In this document: one piece after another, positions 6,576 to 12,883 of the stretch | Layout: every line of letters begins with the position of its first letter | How positions within the stretch are numbered: position 1 is the first letter of the stretch | Origin: Scytonema sp. UIC 10036 | Lineage (GTDB): Bacteria; Cyanobacteriota; Cyanobacteriia; Cyanobacteriales; Nostocaceae | NCBI RefSeq assembly: GCF_009725235.1 | Contig: NZ_WJFC01000291.1 | Span: 1 to 12,883 of the forward strand | Length of the DNA stretch: 12,883 bases | Reading direction: 5' to 3' | Position numbers and translations under genes: made by a program | Notes under the pieces: model-generated | Database searches by the model: none | Told to the model about the DNA's origin: nothing | What the model saw: the letters and a program-made list of their open reading frames with translations, nothing else

Positions 6576-8276
6576 ATGGGACAAGGACTTTTGCAGATAG
6601 GAGTGACACTCTGTATCTTAATAGCGATCGCACCGCGCTTCGGTAGATACATAGCCCGTGTCTTTATGGGAGAAAAAATGCTACTCGATCCCGTTCTAAA
6701 TCCCTTAGAACGAATTGTGTATTTATTAGCAGGGATGTCCAAACAAAATACTATGACAGGTTGGCATTATATCAGAGCATTGCTTTATAGTAACCTTTTT
6801 ATGGGAATTTTCGCGTGTGCCTTCCTTGCTCTGCAAAAATTTTTACCCTGGAATCCCACAAGATTAGGTGCTCCTCAATGGGATATTATACTACATACAA
6901 CAATTTCATTTTTAACGAACACAGACCAGCAACATTACTCAGGAGAAACCACTCTCAGTTACTTCAGTCAAACGGCTGCTCTGGGTTTTTTGATGTTTAC
7001 CTCAGCAGCAACCGGGTTAGCAGTAGGGATTGCTTTTATACGAGGTTTGACAGGGAAACCACTAGGAAATTTTTACGTTGACATAACACGTTCCATCACG
7101 CGTATATTGCTGCCAATCTCAATAGTAGGAGCGATCGCATTACTAGCTTTAGGTGTACCGCAAACAATGAATGGACCTCTAGAATTAACAACTTTAGACG
7201 GAGGTACACAGTATCTTGCTAGAGGACCAATCGCTTCTTTTGAGATAATCAAACAGTTGGGAGAAAACGGTGGCGGTTTTTTTAGTGCGAACTCAGCCCA
7301 CCCGTTTGAAAATCCCAGTGGTATTACCAATCTCATAGAAACCCTTGCCATGCTGAGTATTCCAGCAGCACTCATTTTTACTTATGGATTGTTTGCTAAC
7401 AATACCAAACAAGCGTGGCAGTTATTCTGGATGGTTTTTGTCATCTACGTTGTTTTGATTGGTATAACAGCCATTGGCGAGTATCAAGGCAATCCCACAG
7501 TCAACGAAGCATTGGGATTGGAAGCACAGCCCAATTTAGAAGGAAAAGAACTCAGATTTGGGTGGGCGCAAACAGCCCTGTGGGCAATAACGACCACAGG
7601 AACCATGTGTGGTGCAGTCAACGGGATGCACGATTCCTTAATGCCATCAGGAATTTTTTCTACAATGCTTAGCTTATTTTTACAAATAGTGTGGGGTGGT
7701 CAGGGAACTGGAACAGCATACCTATTCATTTTCTTGATTCTGACAGTGTTTCTAACTGGGCTGATGGTGGGAAGGACACCAGAATTTTTAGGGCGCAAAA
7801 TAGAAAAGCGAGAAATAATCCTCAGTAGCGTAGTGCTATTGATACACCCAATCGCAGTATTGATCCCCAGCGCCATTGCCTTGGGATTTCCCGCATCCTT
7901 GGCATTTCAAGTTCCACCACCAGGATACACAGGCACCCCGGAATTTCACAACATTTCACGAGTGGTTTATGAATACGCTTCAGCAAGTGCCAATAACGGC
8001 TCGGGCTTAGAAGGGTTGGGCGATAGTACTTTATGGTGGAACTTAAGCACTTGCGTGAGCTTGTTAATGGGGCGTTACATACCAATTATCGCCATTTTAC
8101 TGCTAGCCGACAGTATGACACGCAAACAAGCAGTACCAGAAACGCCAGGAACTCTTAGAACAGATACTACCCTATTTACAACGGTGACAGCAGGAGTCAT
8201 TTTAATTTTGGGGGTACTGACATTTTTCCCCGTTTTAGCTTTAGGACCCCTAGCCGAAGGGTTTAATCTTAAATAA
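6576..8276 (+). CDS. kdpA: K+-transporting ATPase subunit A (KdpA)
   Basis: 566 residues, close to the usual 557-570. KdpA is the membrane subunit that selects and takes up K+ in the KdpFABC pump; it is related to the Trk/Ktr channels, with four pore loops. All four are visible: [11 protein letters not shown] (114-124), ENGGGFF with Gly232, [13 protein letters not shown] with Gly346, and [10 protein letters not shown] with Gly475. Many hydrophobic membrane segments separate them. The first loop reads TNTDQQ where E. coli has TNTNWQ. I start at ATG 6576 (MGQGLLQIG); the frame also opens at TTG 6564, adding four residues, but MGQG matches the family start better. No Shine-Dalgarno is present. 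First gene of the operon; kdpB follows after 141 bp of repeat. Confidence 0.96.
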   Translation: MGQGLLQIGVTLCILIAIAPRFGRYIARVFMGEKMLLDPVLNPLERIVYLLAGMSKQNTMTGWHYIRALLYSNLFMGIFACAFLALQKFLPWNPTRLGAPQWDIILHTTISFLTNTDQQHYSGETTLSYFSQTAALGFLMFTSAATGLAVGIAFIRGLTGKPLGNFYVDITRSITRILLPISIVGAIALLALGVPQTMNGPLELTTLDGGTQYLARGPIASFEIIKQLGENGGGFFSANSAHPFENPSGITNLIETLAMLSIPAALIFTYGLFANNTKQAWQLFWMVFVIYVVLIGITAIGEYQGNPTVNEALGLEAQPNLEGKELRFGWAQTALWAITTTGTMCGAVNGMHDSLMPSGIFSTMLSLFLQIVWGGQGTGTAYLFIFLILTVFLTGLMVGRTPEFLGRKIEKREIILSSVVLLIHPIAVLIPSAIALGFPASLAFQVPPPGYTGTPEFHNISRVVYEYASASANNGSGLEGLGDSTLWWNLSTCVSLLMGRYIPIIAILLLADSMTRKQAVPETPGTLRTDTTLFTTVTAGVILILGVLTFFPVLALGPLAEGFNLK

Positions 8277-8280
8277 TTTT

Positions 8281-8413
8281 GTTAGTAGTTAGTTGATAGT
8301 GGTTAGTAGTTAGTTGATAGTGGTTAGTAGTTAGTTGATAGTGGTTAATAGTTAGTTGTATTTCCACTAACCACCAACCACCAACCACTAACCACCAACC
8401 ACTAACCACTAAC
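8281..8413. repeat. Two-arm inverted heptad repeat between kdpA and kdpB
   Basis: The left arm (8281-8357) is eleven heptads in a 21-bp super-unit, GTTAGTA-GTTAGTT-GATAGTG, three times plus GTTAATA-GTTAGTT. After a short spacer the right arm (8365-8413) is seven heptads of CACTAAC or CACCAAC, the reverse-complement type. In RNA the arms could fold back on each other over about 50 nt with mismatches and G-U pairs. The array ends four bases before the kdpB ATG and leaves no room for a Shine-Dalgarno. It resembles the short tandemly repeated repetitive (STRR) sequences of heterocystous cyanobacteria. Confidence 0.92.
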
Positions 8414-8417
8414 CATT

Positions 8418-10502
8418 ATGGACACCAGACCACCATATTCCCGTAAAAGTGAGCGTCGCCAAGCACGTAAAAAATCGAAGGTTCGCACAAAAGGGATATA
8501 TATCCGAGCAATAAAAGACGCTTTTGTCAAGCTAAATCCTAAATATGCAATGAAAAACCCAGTTATGTTTCTGGTTTGGGTGGGGACTCTCATCACTTTA
8601 TTAGTGACTGTTAACCCTTACCTATTTGGTCCGGTAAAAGGAAATAACTTGCGTCTTTTGAACGGATTGGTGACAGGTATTTTATTCTTCACCGTTTTAT
8701 TTGCTAACTTTGCTGAAGCAGTTGCTGAAGGGCGGGGTAAGGCACAAGCAGATGCCCTACGTTCAACAAAGTCAGAAACCGTTGCTAAAAAACTGGGAGA
8801 TGATGGAGCGATCGCAGAAGTTTCTTCCACTAGCTTAAGAACAGGTGATACAGTGTATGTGGTTGCTGGTGATGTCATCCCTGCTGATGGGGAAGTGATT
8901 ATGGGTGTTGCCAGTGTGGATGAATCAGCAATTACCGGAGAGTCTGCGCCTGTCCTCAAGGAAACCGGATCGGACGTAGCTAGTTCTGTAACTGGTGGTA
9001 CGCGGGTTATTTCTGATGAACTGATTATCCGAATTACAGCAGATCCAGGTAAAGGGTTCATCGATCGGATGATTTCCTTGGTGGAAGGTGCTGAAAGAAC
9101 GAAAACACCCAACGAAATTGCTCTAACGGTATTGCTAGCAGTGTTGACGCTAGTCTTTTTGTTCGTTGTGATGACAATTCCTGCGATCGCGGGATATGTA
9201 GGCAACTCCATTAATATCGCAATATTAGTAGCGCTATTAGTAGCATTGATCCCCACCACCATTGGAGGATTGCTCAGTGCCATAGGGATTGCGGGAATGG
9301 ATCGAGTTGCCCAGTTTAACGTCATTGCGACTTCCGGAAGGGCAGTAGAAGCATGTGGTGATGTTAGTACGCTAATCCTTGATAAAACAGGTACCATTAC
9401 TTTGGGTAACCGATTAGCTGAAGAGTTTATTCCCATTAACGGTCATTCTATGGAAGAAATCGCCCATGTTGCGTTAACAGCTAGTATATTTGATGACACG
9501 CCTGAAGGCAAATCTATTTTGCGGCTGGCGGAAAGATTGGGAGCAACAATTCATTTTCAACGAAGCCAAGCAGAAGCCGTGGAGTTTTCAGCAAAAACGC
9601 GCATGAGTGGTACAAATCTACCTGATGGTAGCCAAGCCCGTAAAGGTGCAGTTTCAGCCATTAAGGGATTTGTACGTTCCCGTAACGGAAACAGTTCTGA
9701 AGAACTTGATATAGCCTACGAAAGAGTCTCACAACTAGGAGGAACACCGTTAGCCGTAGCCTTAGATAGTGAGATATATGGTGTCATTTATTTAAAAGAT
9801 ATTATTAAACCCGGTATTCGCGAGCGTTTTGAGCAGTTACGGCAGATGGGAGTCCGAACTATCATGCTAACTGGTGACAACCGCATTACAGCATCTGTCA
9901 TTGCCAAAGAAGCAGGAGTCGATGATGCGATCGCAGAAGCCACCCCAGAAGACAAAATTGCCGTCATTCAAAGAGAACAAGGAGAGGGTAAATTAGTAGC
10001 GATGACAGGAGACGGAACTAATGATGCACCAGCACTTGCTCAAGCAAATGTTGGTGTAGCCATGAATACAGGAACTCAAGCAGCAAAAGAAGCTGCCAAC
10101 ATGGTAGATTTAGACTCCGATCCCACAAAGCTAATTGACATTGTTGGTATAGGCAAACAGCTCCTCATGACACGTGGGGCTTTAACTACATTTTCCATTG
10201 CCAATGATATTGCTAAATATTTTGCGATTATCCCAGTTTTATTTACTGCAGCTAATCTACAAAGTTTAAATGTTATGAAGCTAAGCAGTACAAATTCAGC
10301 TGTGCTAGCAGCATTAATTTACAACGCTTTGATTATTCCAGCATTGATTCCTCTAGCACTCAAAGGTGTAAAGTTTAGACCATTAACAGCTAATCAATTA
10401 TTACAACGAAATATTTTTGTTTACGGATTGGGAGGTGTAATAGCACCATTTATTGCAATTAAGTTAATTGATATATTGCTAACTGTAGTCGGAGTAGTTT
10501 AA
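8418..10502 (+). CDS. kdpB: K+-transporting P-type ATPase subunit B (KdpB)
   Basis: 694 residues. KdpB is the ATP-hydrolysing subunit that energises K+ uptake. P-type hallmarks in order: TGES (173-176) in the actuator domain; DKTGT with the phosphorylated Asp322; the nucleotide-binding region after it with [14 protein letters not shown] (485-488); and TGDGTNDAP (530-538) with Asp532 and Asp536. Ser176 of TGES corresponds to the Ser whose phosphorylation shuts off E. coli KdpB. Membrane helices flank these on both sides. The N-terminus has about 35 extra, strongly basic residues ([13 protein letters not shown]) before the usual start. ATG 8418 follows the heptad array directly. kdpC follows after 89 bp with no open frame between, so no kdpF or kdpG is seen. 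Confidence 0.97.
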   Translation: MDTRPPYSRKSERRQARKKSKVRTKGIYIRAIKDAFVKLNPKYAMKNPVMFLVWVGTLITLLVTVNPYLFGPVKGNNLRLLNGLVTGILFFTVLFANFAEAVAEGRGKAQADALRSTKSETVAKKLGDDGAIAEVSSTSLRTGDTVYVVAGDVIPADGEVIMGVASVDESAITGESAPVLKETGSDVASSVTGGTRVISDELIIRITADPGKGFIDRMISLVEGAERTKTPNEIALTVLLAVLTLVFLFVVMTIPAIAGYVGNSINIAILVALLVALIPTTIGGLLSAIGIAGMDRVAQFNVIATSGRAVEACGDVSTLILDKTGTITLGNRLAEEFIPINGHSMEEIAHVALTASIFDDTPEGKSILRLAERLGATIHFQRSQAEAVEFSAKTRMSGTNLPDGSQARKGAVSAIKGFVRSRNGNSSEELDIAYERVSQLGGTPLAVALDSEIYGVIYLKDIIKPGIRERFEQLRQMGVRTIMLTGDNRITASVIAKEAGVDDAIAEATPEDKIAVIQREQGEGKLVAMTGDGTNDAPALAQANVGVAMNTGTQAAKEAANMVDLDSDPTKLIDIVGIGKQLLMTRGALTTFSIANDIAKYFAIIPVLFTAANLQSLNVMKLSSTNSAVLAALIYNALIIPALIPLALKGVKFRPLTANQLLQRNIFVYGLGGVIAPFIAIKLIDILLTVVGVV

Positions 10503-10513
10503 CAGTAATCAAT

Positions 10514-10583
10514 GACAAATGGCTAATTGCTAATTGCTAATTGCTAATTGCTAATTGCTAATGACAAATGACAAATGACAATT
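10514..10583. repeat. Heptad repeat array between kdpB and kdpC
   Basis: GACAAAT (10514-10520), then GCTAATT five times (10522-10556) and a shortened GCTAAT, then GACAAAT twice (10563-10576) and GACAATT. It fills nearly all of the 89-bp gap and stops eight bases before the kdpC ATG. The same GACAAAT and GGCTAAT motifs reappear in reverse complement after kdpD (12352-12433). Confidence 0.92.
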
Positions 10584-10591
10584 AAATTTTT

Positions 10592-11197
10592 ATGTTTATT
10601 ATTAGAGAAATTATTAAAGCAATTCGTCTGACATTAATTCTTTGGTTGTTGACTGCGATTATCTATCCCTTAATCATACTGGCAGTAGGTCAATTTGTAT
10701 TTCCTTATGAGGCTAATGGCAGCATTAAGCTGAATATTCAGGGAGAACAATTTGGTTCAGATTTAATTGGTCAACAATTTACATCTGAACGATATTTTCG
10801 TTCTCGTCCTAGTGCGGTGGAATACAGCCAAGGCAAAGAAGCACAACCAACTGGTATATCTGGAGCCAGCAATTTAGCTCCAGGAAATTCCGCTTTAATT
10901 AAGCGGATTTCAGAAGAGATAACTCAGCTAAAAGATGAAGGTATTCAACCCTCTGCTGACTTAGTTTATGCCTCTGGTTCTGGTTTAGATCCTCATATCT
11001 CAGTCAAAGCAGCACGCGAACAGTTGGAAAGAGTTGCTCGCGCCCGCGATCTTCGTCCAGATGAGGTGTTGCCTTTTATAAATAGATATACAGAAGGGAA
11101 GTTTTTAGGTATTTTTGGTGAGCCTGTAGTAAATGTTTTAAAGTTAAATTATGCCTTAGATGTGGATGAATTTGACCGACAAAAGCAAAATAGATAA
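10592..11197 (+). CDS. kdpC: K+-transporting ATPase subunit C (KdpC)
   Basis: 201 residues, normal length. KdpC has one membrane helix and a soluble domain that helps assemble KdpA with KdpB and raises nucleotide affinity. Seen here: a membrane segment at about 12-35, FTSERYFRSRPSA (63-75), the SGSGLDPHIS signature (128-137), RVARARDLRPDEV (147-159) and FGEPVVNVLKLNYALD near the end. The ATG follows an A/T-rich stretch without a Shine-Dalgarno. Only eight bases separate its stop from kdpD, which points to joint transcription and perhaps coupled translation. Confidence 0.96.
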   Translation: MFIIREIIKAIRLTLILWLLTAIIYPLIILAVGQFVFPYEANGSIKLNIQGEQFGSDLIGQQFTSERYFRSRPSAVEYSQGKEAQPTGISGASNLAPGNSALIKRISEEITQLKDEGIQPSADLVYASGSGLDPHISVKAAREQLERVARARDLRPDEVLPFINRYTEGKFLGIFGEPVVNVLKLNYALDVDEFDRQKQNR

Positions 11198-11205
11198 TTT
11201 GGCTA

Positions 11206-12318
11206 ATGGTTAATGACTTAAGCCCGGTACGACGGGGTAAACACAAAATTTATATTGGGATGGCTCCAGGGGTTGGGAAAACATACCGAATGTTGGAAGA
11301 AGCCCACGCACTAAAACGTGAAGGTATTGATGTGGTGATTGGGCTTTTAGAAACTCACGGACGCAAAGAAACGGCACAAAAAGCAGAGGGTTTAGAGATC
11401 GTTAAGCGCAAACAAATTTCTCGTAGTGGTTTGGTGTTAACAGAAATGGACACTGACGCAATCGTAGCGCGATCGCCTCAATTGGCTCTAGTGGATGAAT
11501 TAGCACACACCAATGTTCCCAGTTCTATTCGAGAAAAACGCTACCAAGATGTAGAGGTTATTTTGGAAGCAGGTATTGATGTTTATTCTACAATGAATAT
11601 TCAGCATCTTGAAAGTCTGAATGACTTAGTTGCGAGAATTACTGGTGTGGTTGTTAGAGAACGCGTTCCCGATCGCATTCTAGATGAAGCGGATGAAGTT
11701 GTTGCCATTGATGTCACTCCTGAAACTTTGCAGGAACGTTTGTTAGAAGGTAAAATTTATGCTCCAGAAAAAATTCAACAATCGCTTGACAACTTTTTCC
11801 AACGTCGCAATTTGATTGCTTTGCGAGAATTAGCACTTCGAGAGGTTGCAGACAACGTTGAGGAAAATGCCGTAGCTGCCAATCCAAACGGTCAATTTTG
11901 TAACATACATGAAAGGATTTTAGTCTGCGTATCGACTTACTCCAACTCAATCCAATTGTTAAGGAGAGGAGCTAGGCTAGCTAATTATATGAATGCGCCT
12001 CTTTTTTGCTTGTACGTTTCCGAACCCGATCGCTTTCTGACTAAACAGGAAAGCTTGTATGTGGAAACCTGTGAAAAGCTCTGTCAAGAATTTGAAGGTG
12101 AGTTTCTTCGAGTTAACAGCCATGATGTAGCAATGTCAATTGCAGAAGTAGCCCAACAATACCGCATTACTCAAATTGTCATTGGTGCAAGTCAGAGATC
12201 GCGCTGGCAACTTCTCTTCAAAGGCTCTCTTACCCATAAGCTGTTGCGATTGCTCAAAAATATTGATTTACACATTATTTCTGAAGATCAAAGCAATTCC
12301 TCAAAAAGTATCAAATAA
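11206..12318 (+). CDS. kdpD: Short KdpD: N-terminal regulatory domains only
   Basis: 370 residues against about 900 for E. coli KdpD. Residues about 12-220 are the KdpD domain, with Walker A GMAPGVGKT (18-26), the Walker B-like LALVDELAHTNVPSS (Asp97-Glu98) and DVYSTMNIQHLESLND. Residues about 236-358 are a Usp-like domain (ERILVCVSTYSNS, LLRRGARLA, IVIGASQRSRW). The four membrane helices, GAF region, phospho-accepting His and HATPase of full KdpD are absent; the frame ends at TAA 12316-12318 and no kinase or kdpE follows. Such short KdpD proteins are known from Anabaena and can replace the E. coli N-terminal half in a chimera, so this is probably a normal lineage form and not a broken gene. 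How it passes on a K+ signal without its own kinase is open. Confidence 0.93.
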   Translation: MVNDLSPVRRGKHKIYIGMAPGVGKTYRMLEEAHALKREGIDVVIGLLETHGRKETAQKAEGLEIVKRKQISRSGLVLTEMDTDAIVARSPQLALVDELAHTNVPSSIREKRYQDVEVILEAGIDVYSTMNIQHLESLNDLVARITGVVVRERVPDRILDEADEVVAIDVTPETLQERLLEGKIYAPEKIQQSLDNFFQRRNLIALRELALREVADNVEENAVAANPNGQFCNIHERILVCVSTYSNSIQLLRRGARLANYMNAPLFCLYVSEPDRFLTKQESLYVETCEKLCQEFEGEFLRVNSHDVAMSIAEVAQQYRITQIVIGASQRSRWQLLFKGSLTHKLLRLLKNIDLHIISEDQSNSSKSIK

Positions 12319-12351
12319 GTAAGTCAGCACAATTAAAGTAAGGATTATCAT

Positions 12352-12433
12352 TTGTCATTTGCAATTAGCCATTAGCCATTAGCCATTAGCCATTAGCCAT
12401 TAGCCATTAGCCATTAGCCATTAGCCATTTGTC
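12352..12433. repeat. Heptad repeat array after kdpD
   Basis: ATTAGCC nine times in perfect register (12364-12426), bounded by ATTTGTCA on both sides. The flank and unit are the reverse complement of motifs in the kdpB-kdpC array (TGACAAAT, GGCTAAT), so the two arrays belong to one family in opposite orientation. No clear Rho-independent terminator is seen between kdpD and anmK. Confidence 0.92.
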
Positions 12434-12510
12434 ACCAATCATGTATGAAAGGTATAAAAATTTTGAGAATTATAAATTTTCCAAAATACCCCGCTCGCAA
12501 TTCATTTATA

Positions 12511-12545
12511 ATTCATAATTCATAATTCATAATTCATAATTCATA
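12511..12545. repeat. Heptad repeat running into the anmK start codon
   Basis: ATTCATA five times in perfect register; the final A is the A of the anmK ATG. A degraded copy (ATTCATTT) precedes it. The array takes the place of any Shine-Dalgarno sequence. Confidence 0.88.
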
Positions 12546-12883
12546 TGCGTGTAATAGGTTTAATCAGTGGTACCTCTGTAGATGGTATAGATGCAGCATT
12601 AGTTGATATTTCAGGAACAAATTTAGAGATCGAGATTGAATTAGTAGCTGGTGCAACTTATCCTTACCCAACACAATTAAGAGAACGCATTTTAGCGGTT
12701 TGTGCGGGGGAAGCCCTTTCGATGGCTGAGTTAGCAGAATTAGATGATGCGATCGCTTATACCTTTGCTCAAGCCGCCCAAAACATTCAACTCGGTCATT
12801 CACCCGCTTCTCTCATTGGTTCTCACGGTCAAACAGTGTATCATAGACCACCTATTAAAGGAGGGGGAGAGGGAGAGAAGGGG
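12545..12883 (+). CDS. anmK: Anhydro-N-acetylmuramic acid kinase, N-terminal part
   Basis: 113 codons are in the window; the family is about 370-390 residues, so the rest lies to the right. AnmK hydrolyses and phosphorylates 1,6-anhydro-MurNAc to MurNAc-6-phosphate in cell-wall recycling in the cytoplasm. Diagnostic segments are [20 protein letters not shown] at the start (phosphate-binding loop of the sugar-kinase/actin-like fold) and [13 protein letters not shown] (residues about 91-103). A Gly/Glu-rich low-complexity stretch (KGGGEGEKG) follows and may be a short insert coming from a repeat. It lies downstream of kdp in the same direction but is separated by 226 bp with two repeat arrays, so it is probably a separate unit with no functional tie to K+ uptake. 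Confidence 0.93.
   Translation, partial: MRVIGLISGTSVDGIDAALVDISGTNLEIEIELVAGATYPYPTQLRERILAVCAGEALSMAELAELDDAIAYTFAQAAQNIQLGHSPASLIGSHGQTVYHRPPIKGGGEGEKG

Noticed and set aside
8281..8413. Heptad tracts between genes considered as a CRISPR array
   Set aside because: Units are 7 bp in direct contact with no spacers of constant length, so they are tandem repeats, not CRISPR.
8618..9436. 272-residue minus-strand ORF opposite kdpB
   Set aside because: Antisense frame of a strongly conserved P-type ATPase, with low-complexity Ser/Thr/Ala composition; kdpB explains the sequence.
12564..12803. 79-residue minus-strand ORF at the right end
   Set aside because: It lies opposite anmK, whose plus-strand frame has clear family signatures.

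Overview
The window comes from the chromosome of a filamentous, Nostocales-like cyanobacterium. The palindrome GCGATCGC (HIP1) occurs about a dozen times in genes and spacers, where chance predicts far less than one. Heptameric short tandem repeats fill several gaps between genes. The kdp operon ends in a short kdpD, an arrangement known from Anabaena/Nostoc. DNA is AT-rich and start sites mostly lack good Shine-Dalgarno sequences. The species cannot be fixed from sequence alone.

Positions 1-3362 (minus strand) hold the 5' part of a very long gene for a modular, probably surface or secreted protein: a DUF4347 domain with a caspase-like His/Cys pair, a parallel beta-helix of the choice-of-anchor Q kind, then a train of Calx-beta domains that runs off the left edge. 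It appears as one uninterrupted frame of about 1120 codons without a stop in the window. Its 5' flank carries a nested palindrome and a candidate small non-autonomous mobile element (3732-3913).

Positions 4056-4628 (plus) hold a Uma2-family (DUF820) PD-(D/E)XK protein. From 4629 to 6575 there is almost no intact coding sequence. This stretch holds two copies of a G/C-run interspersed repeat, one split by a 276-bp MITE-like insertion with a 6-bp target duplication, a small antitoxin-like gene broken by an in-frame stop (5759-5986, minus), and a cluster of palindromes of a type scattered in cyanobacterial genomes.

Positions 6576-12318 (plus) are a kdp operon, kdpA-kdpB-kdpC-kdpD, for the P-type high-affinity K+ pump. 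KdpA is the K+-selective channel-like subunit, KdpB the ATPase and KdpC the accessory subunit. KdpD is only the N-terminal regulatory half (Walker A and Usp-like domain), with no histidine kinase and no kdpE following. No kdpF or kdpG is visible. The kdpA-kdpB, kdpB-kdpC and kdpD-anmK gaps carry heptad repeat arrays; the one between kdpA and kdpB is a long two-arm inverted array. Positions 12545-12883 start anmK (anhydro-N-acetylmuramic acid kinase), which runs off the right edge.

I see no convincing undescribed multi-gene system. The strongest second-look items are the MITE caught in a repeat whose empty copy lies nearby, the heptad arrays around the kdp genes, the kinase-less KdpD, and the caspase-like domain heading the Calx-beta protein.
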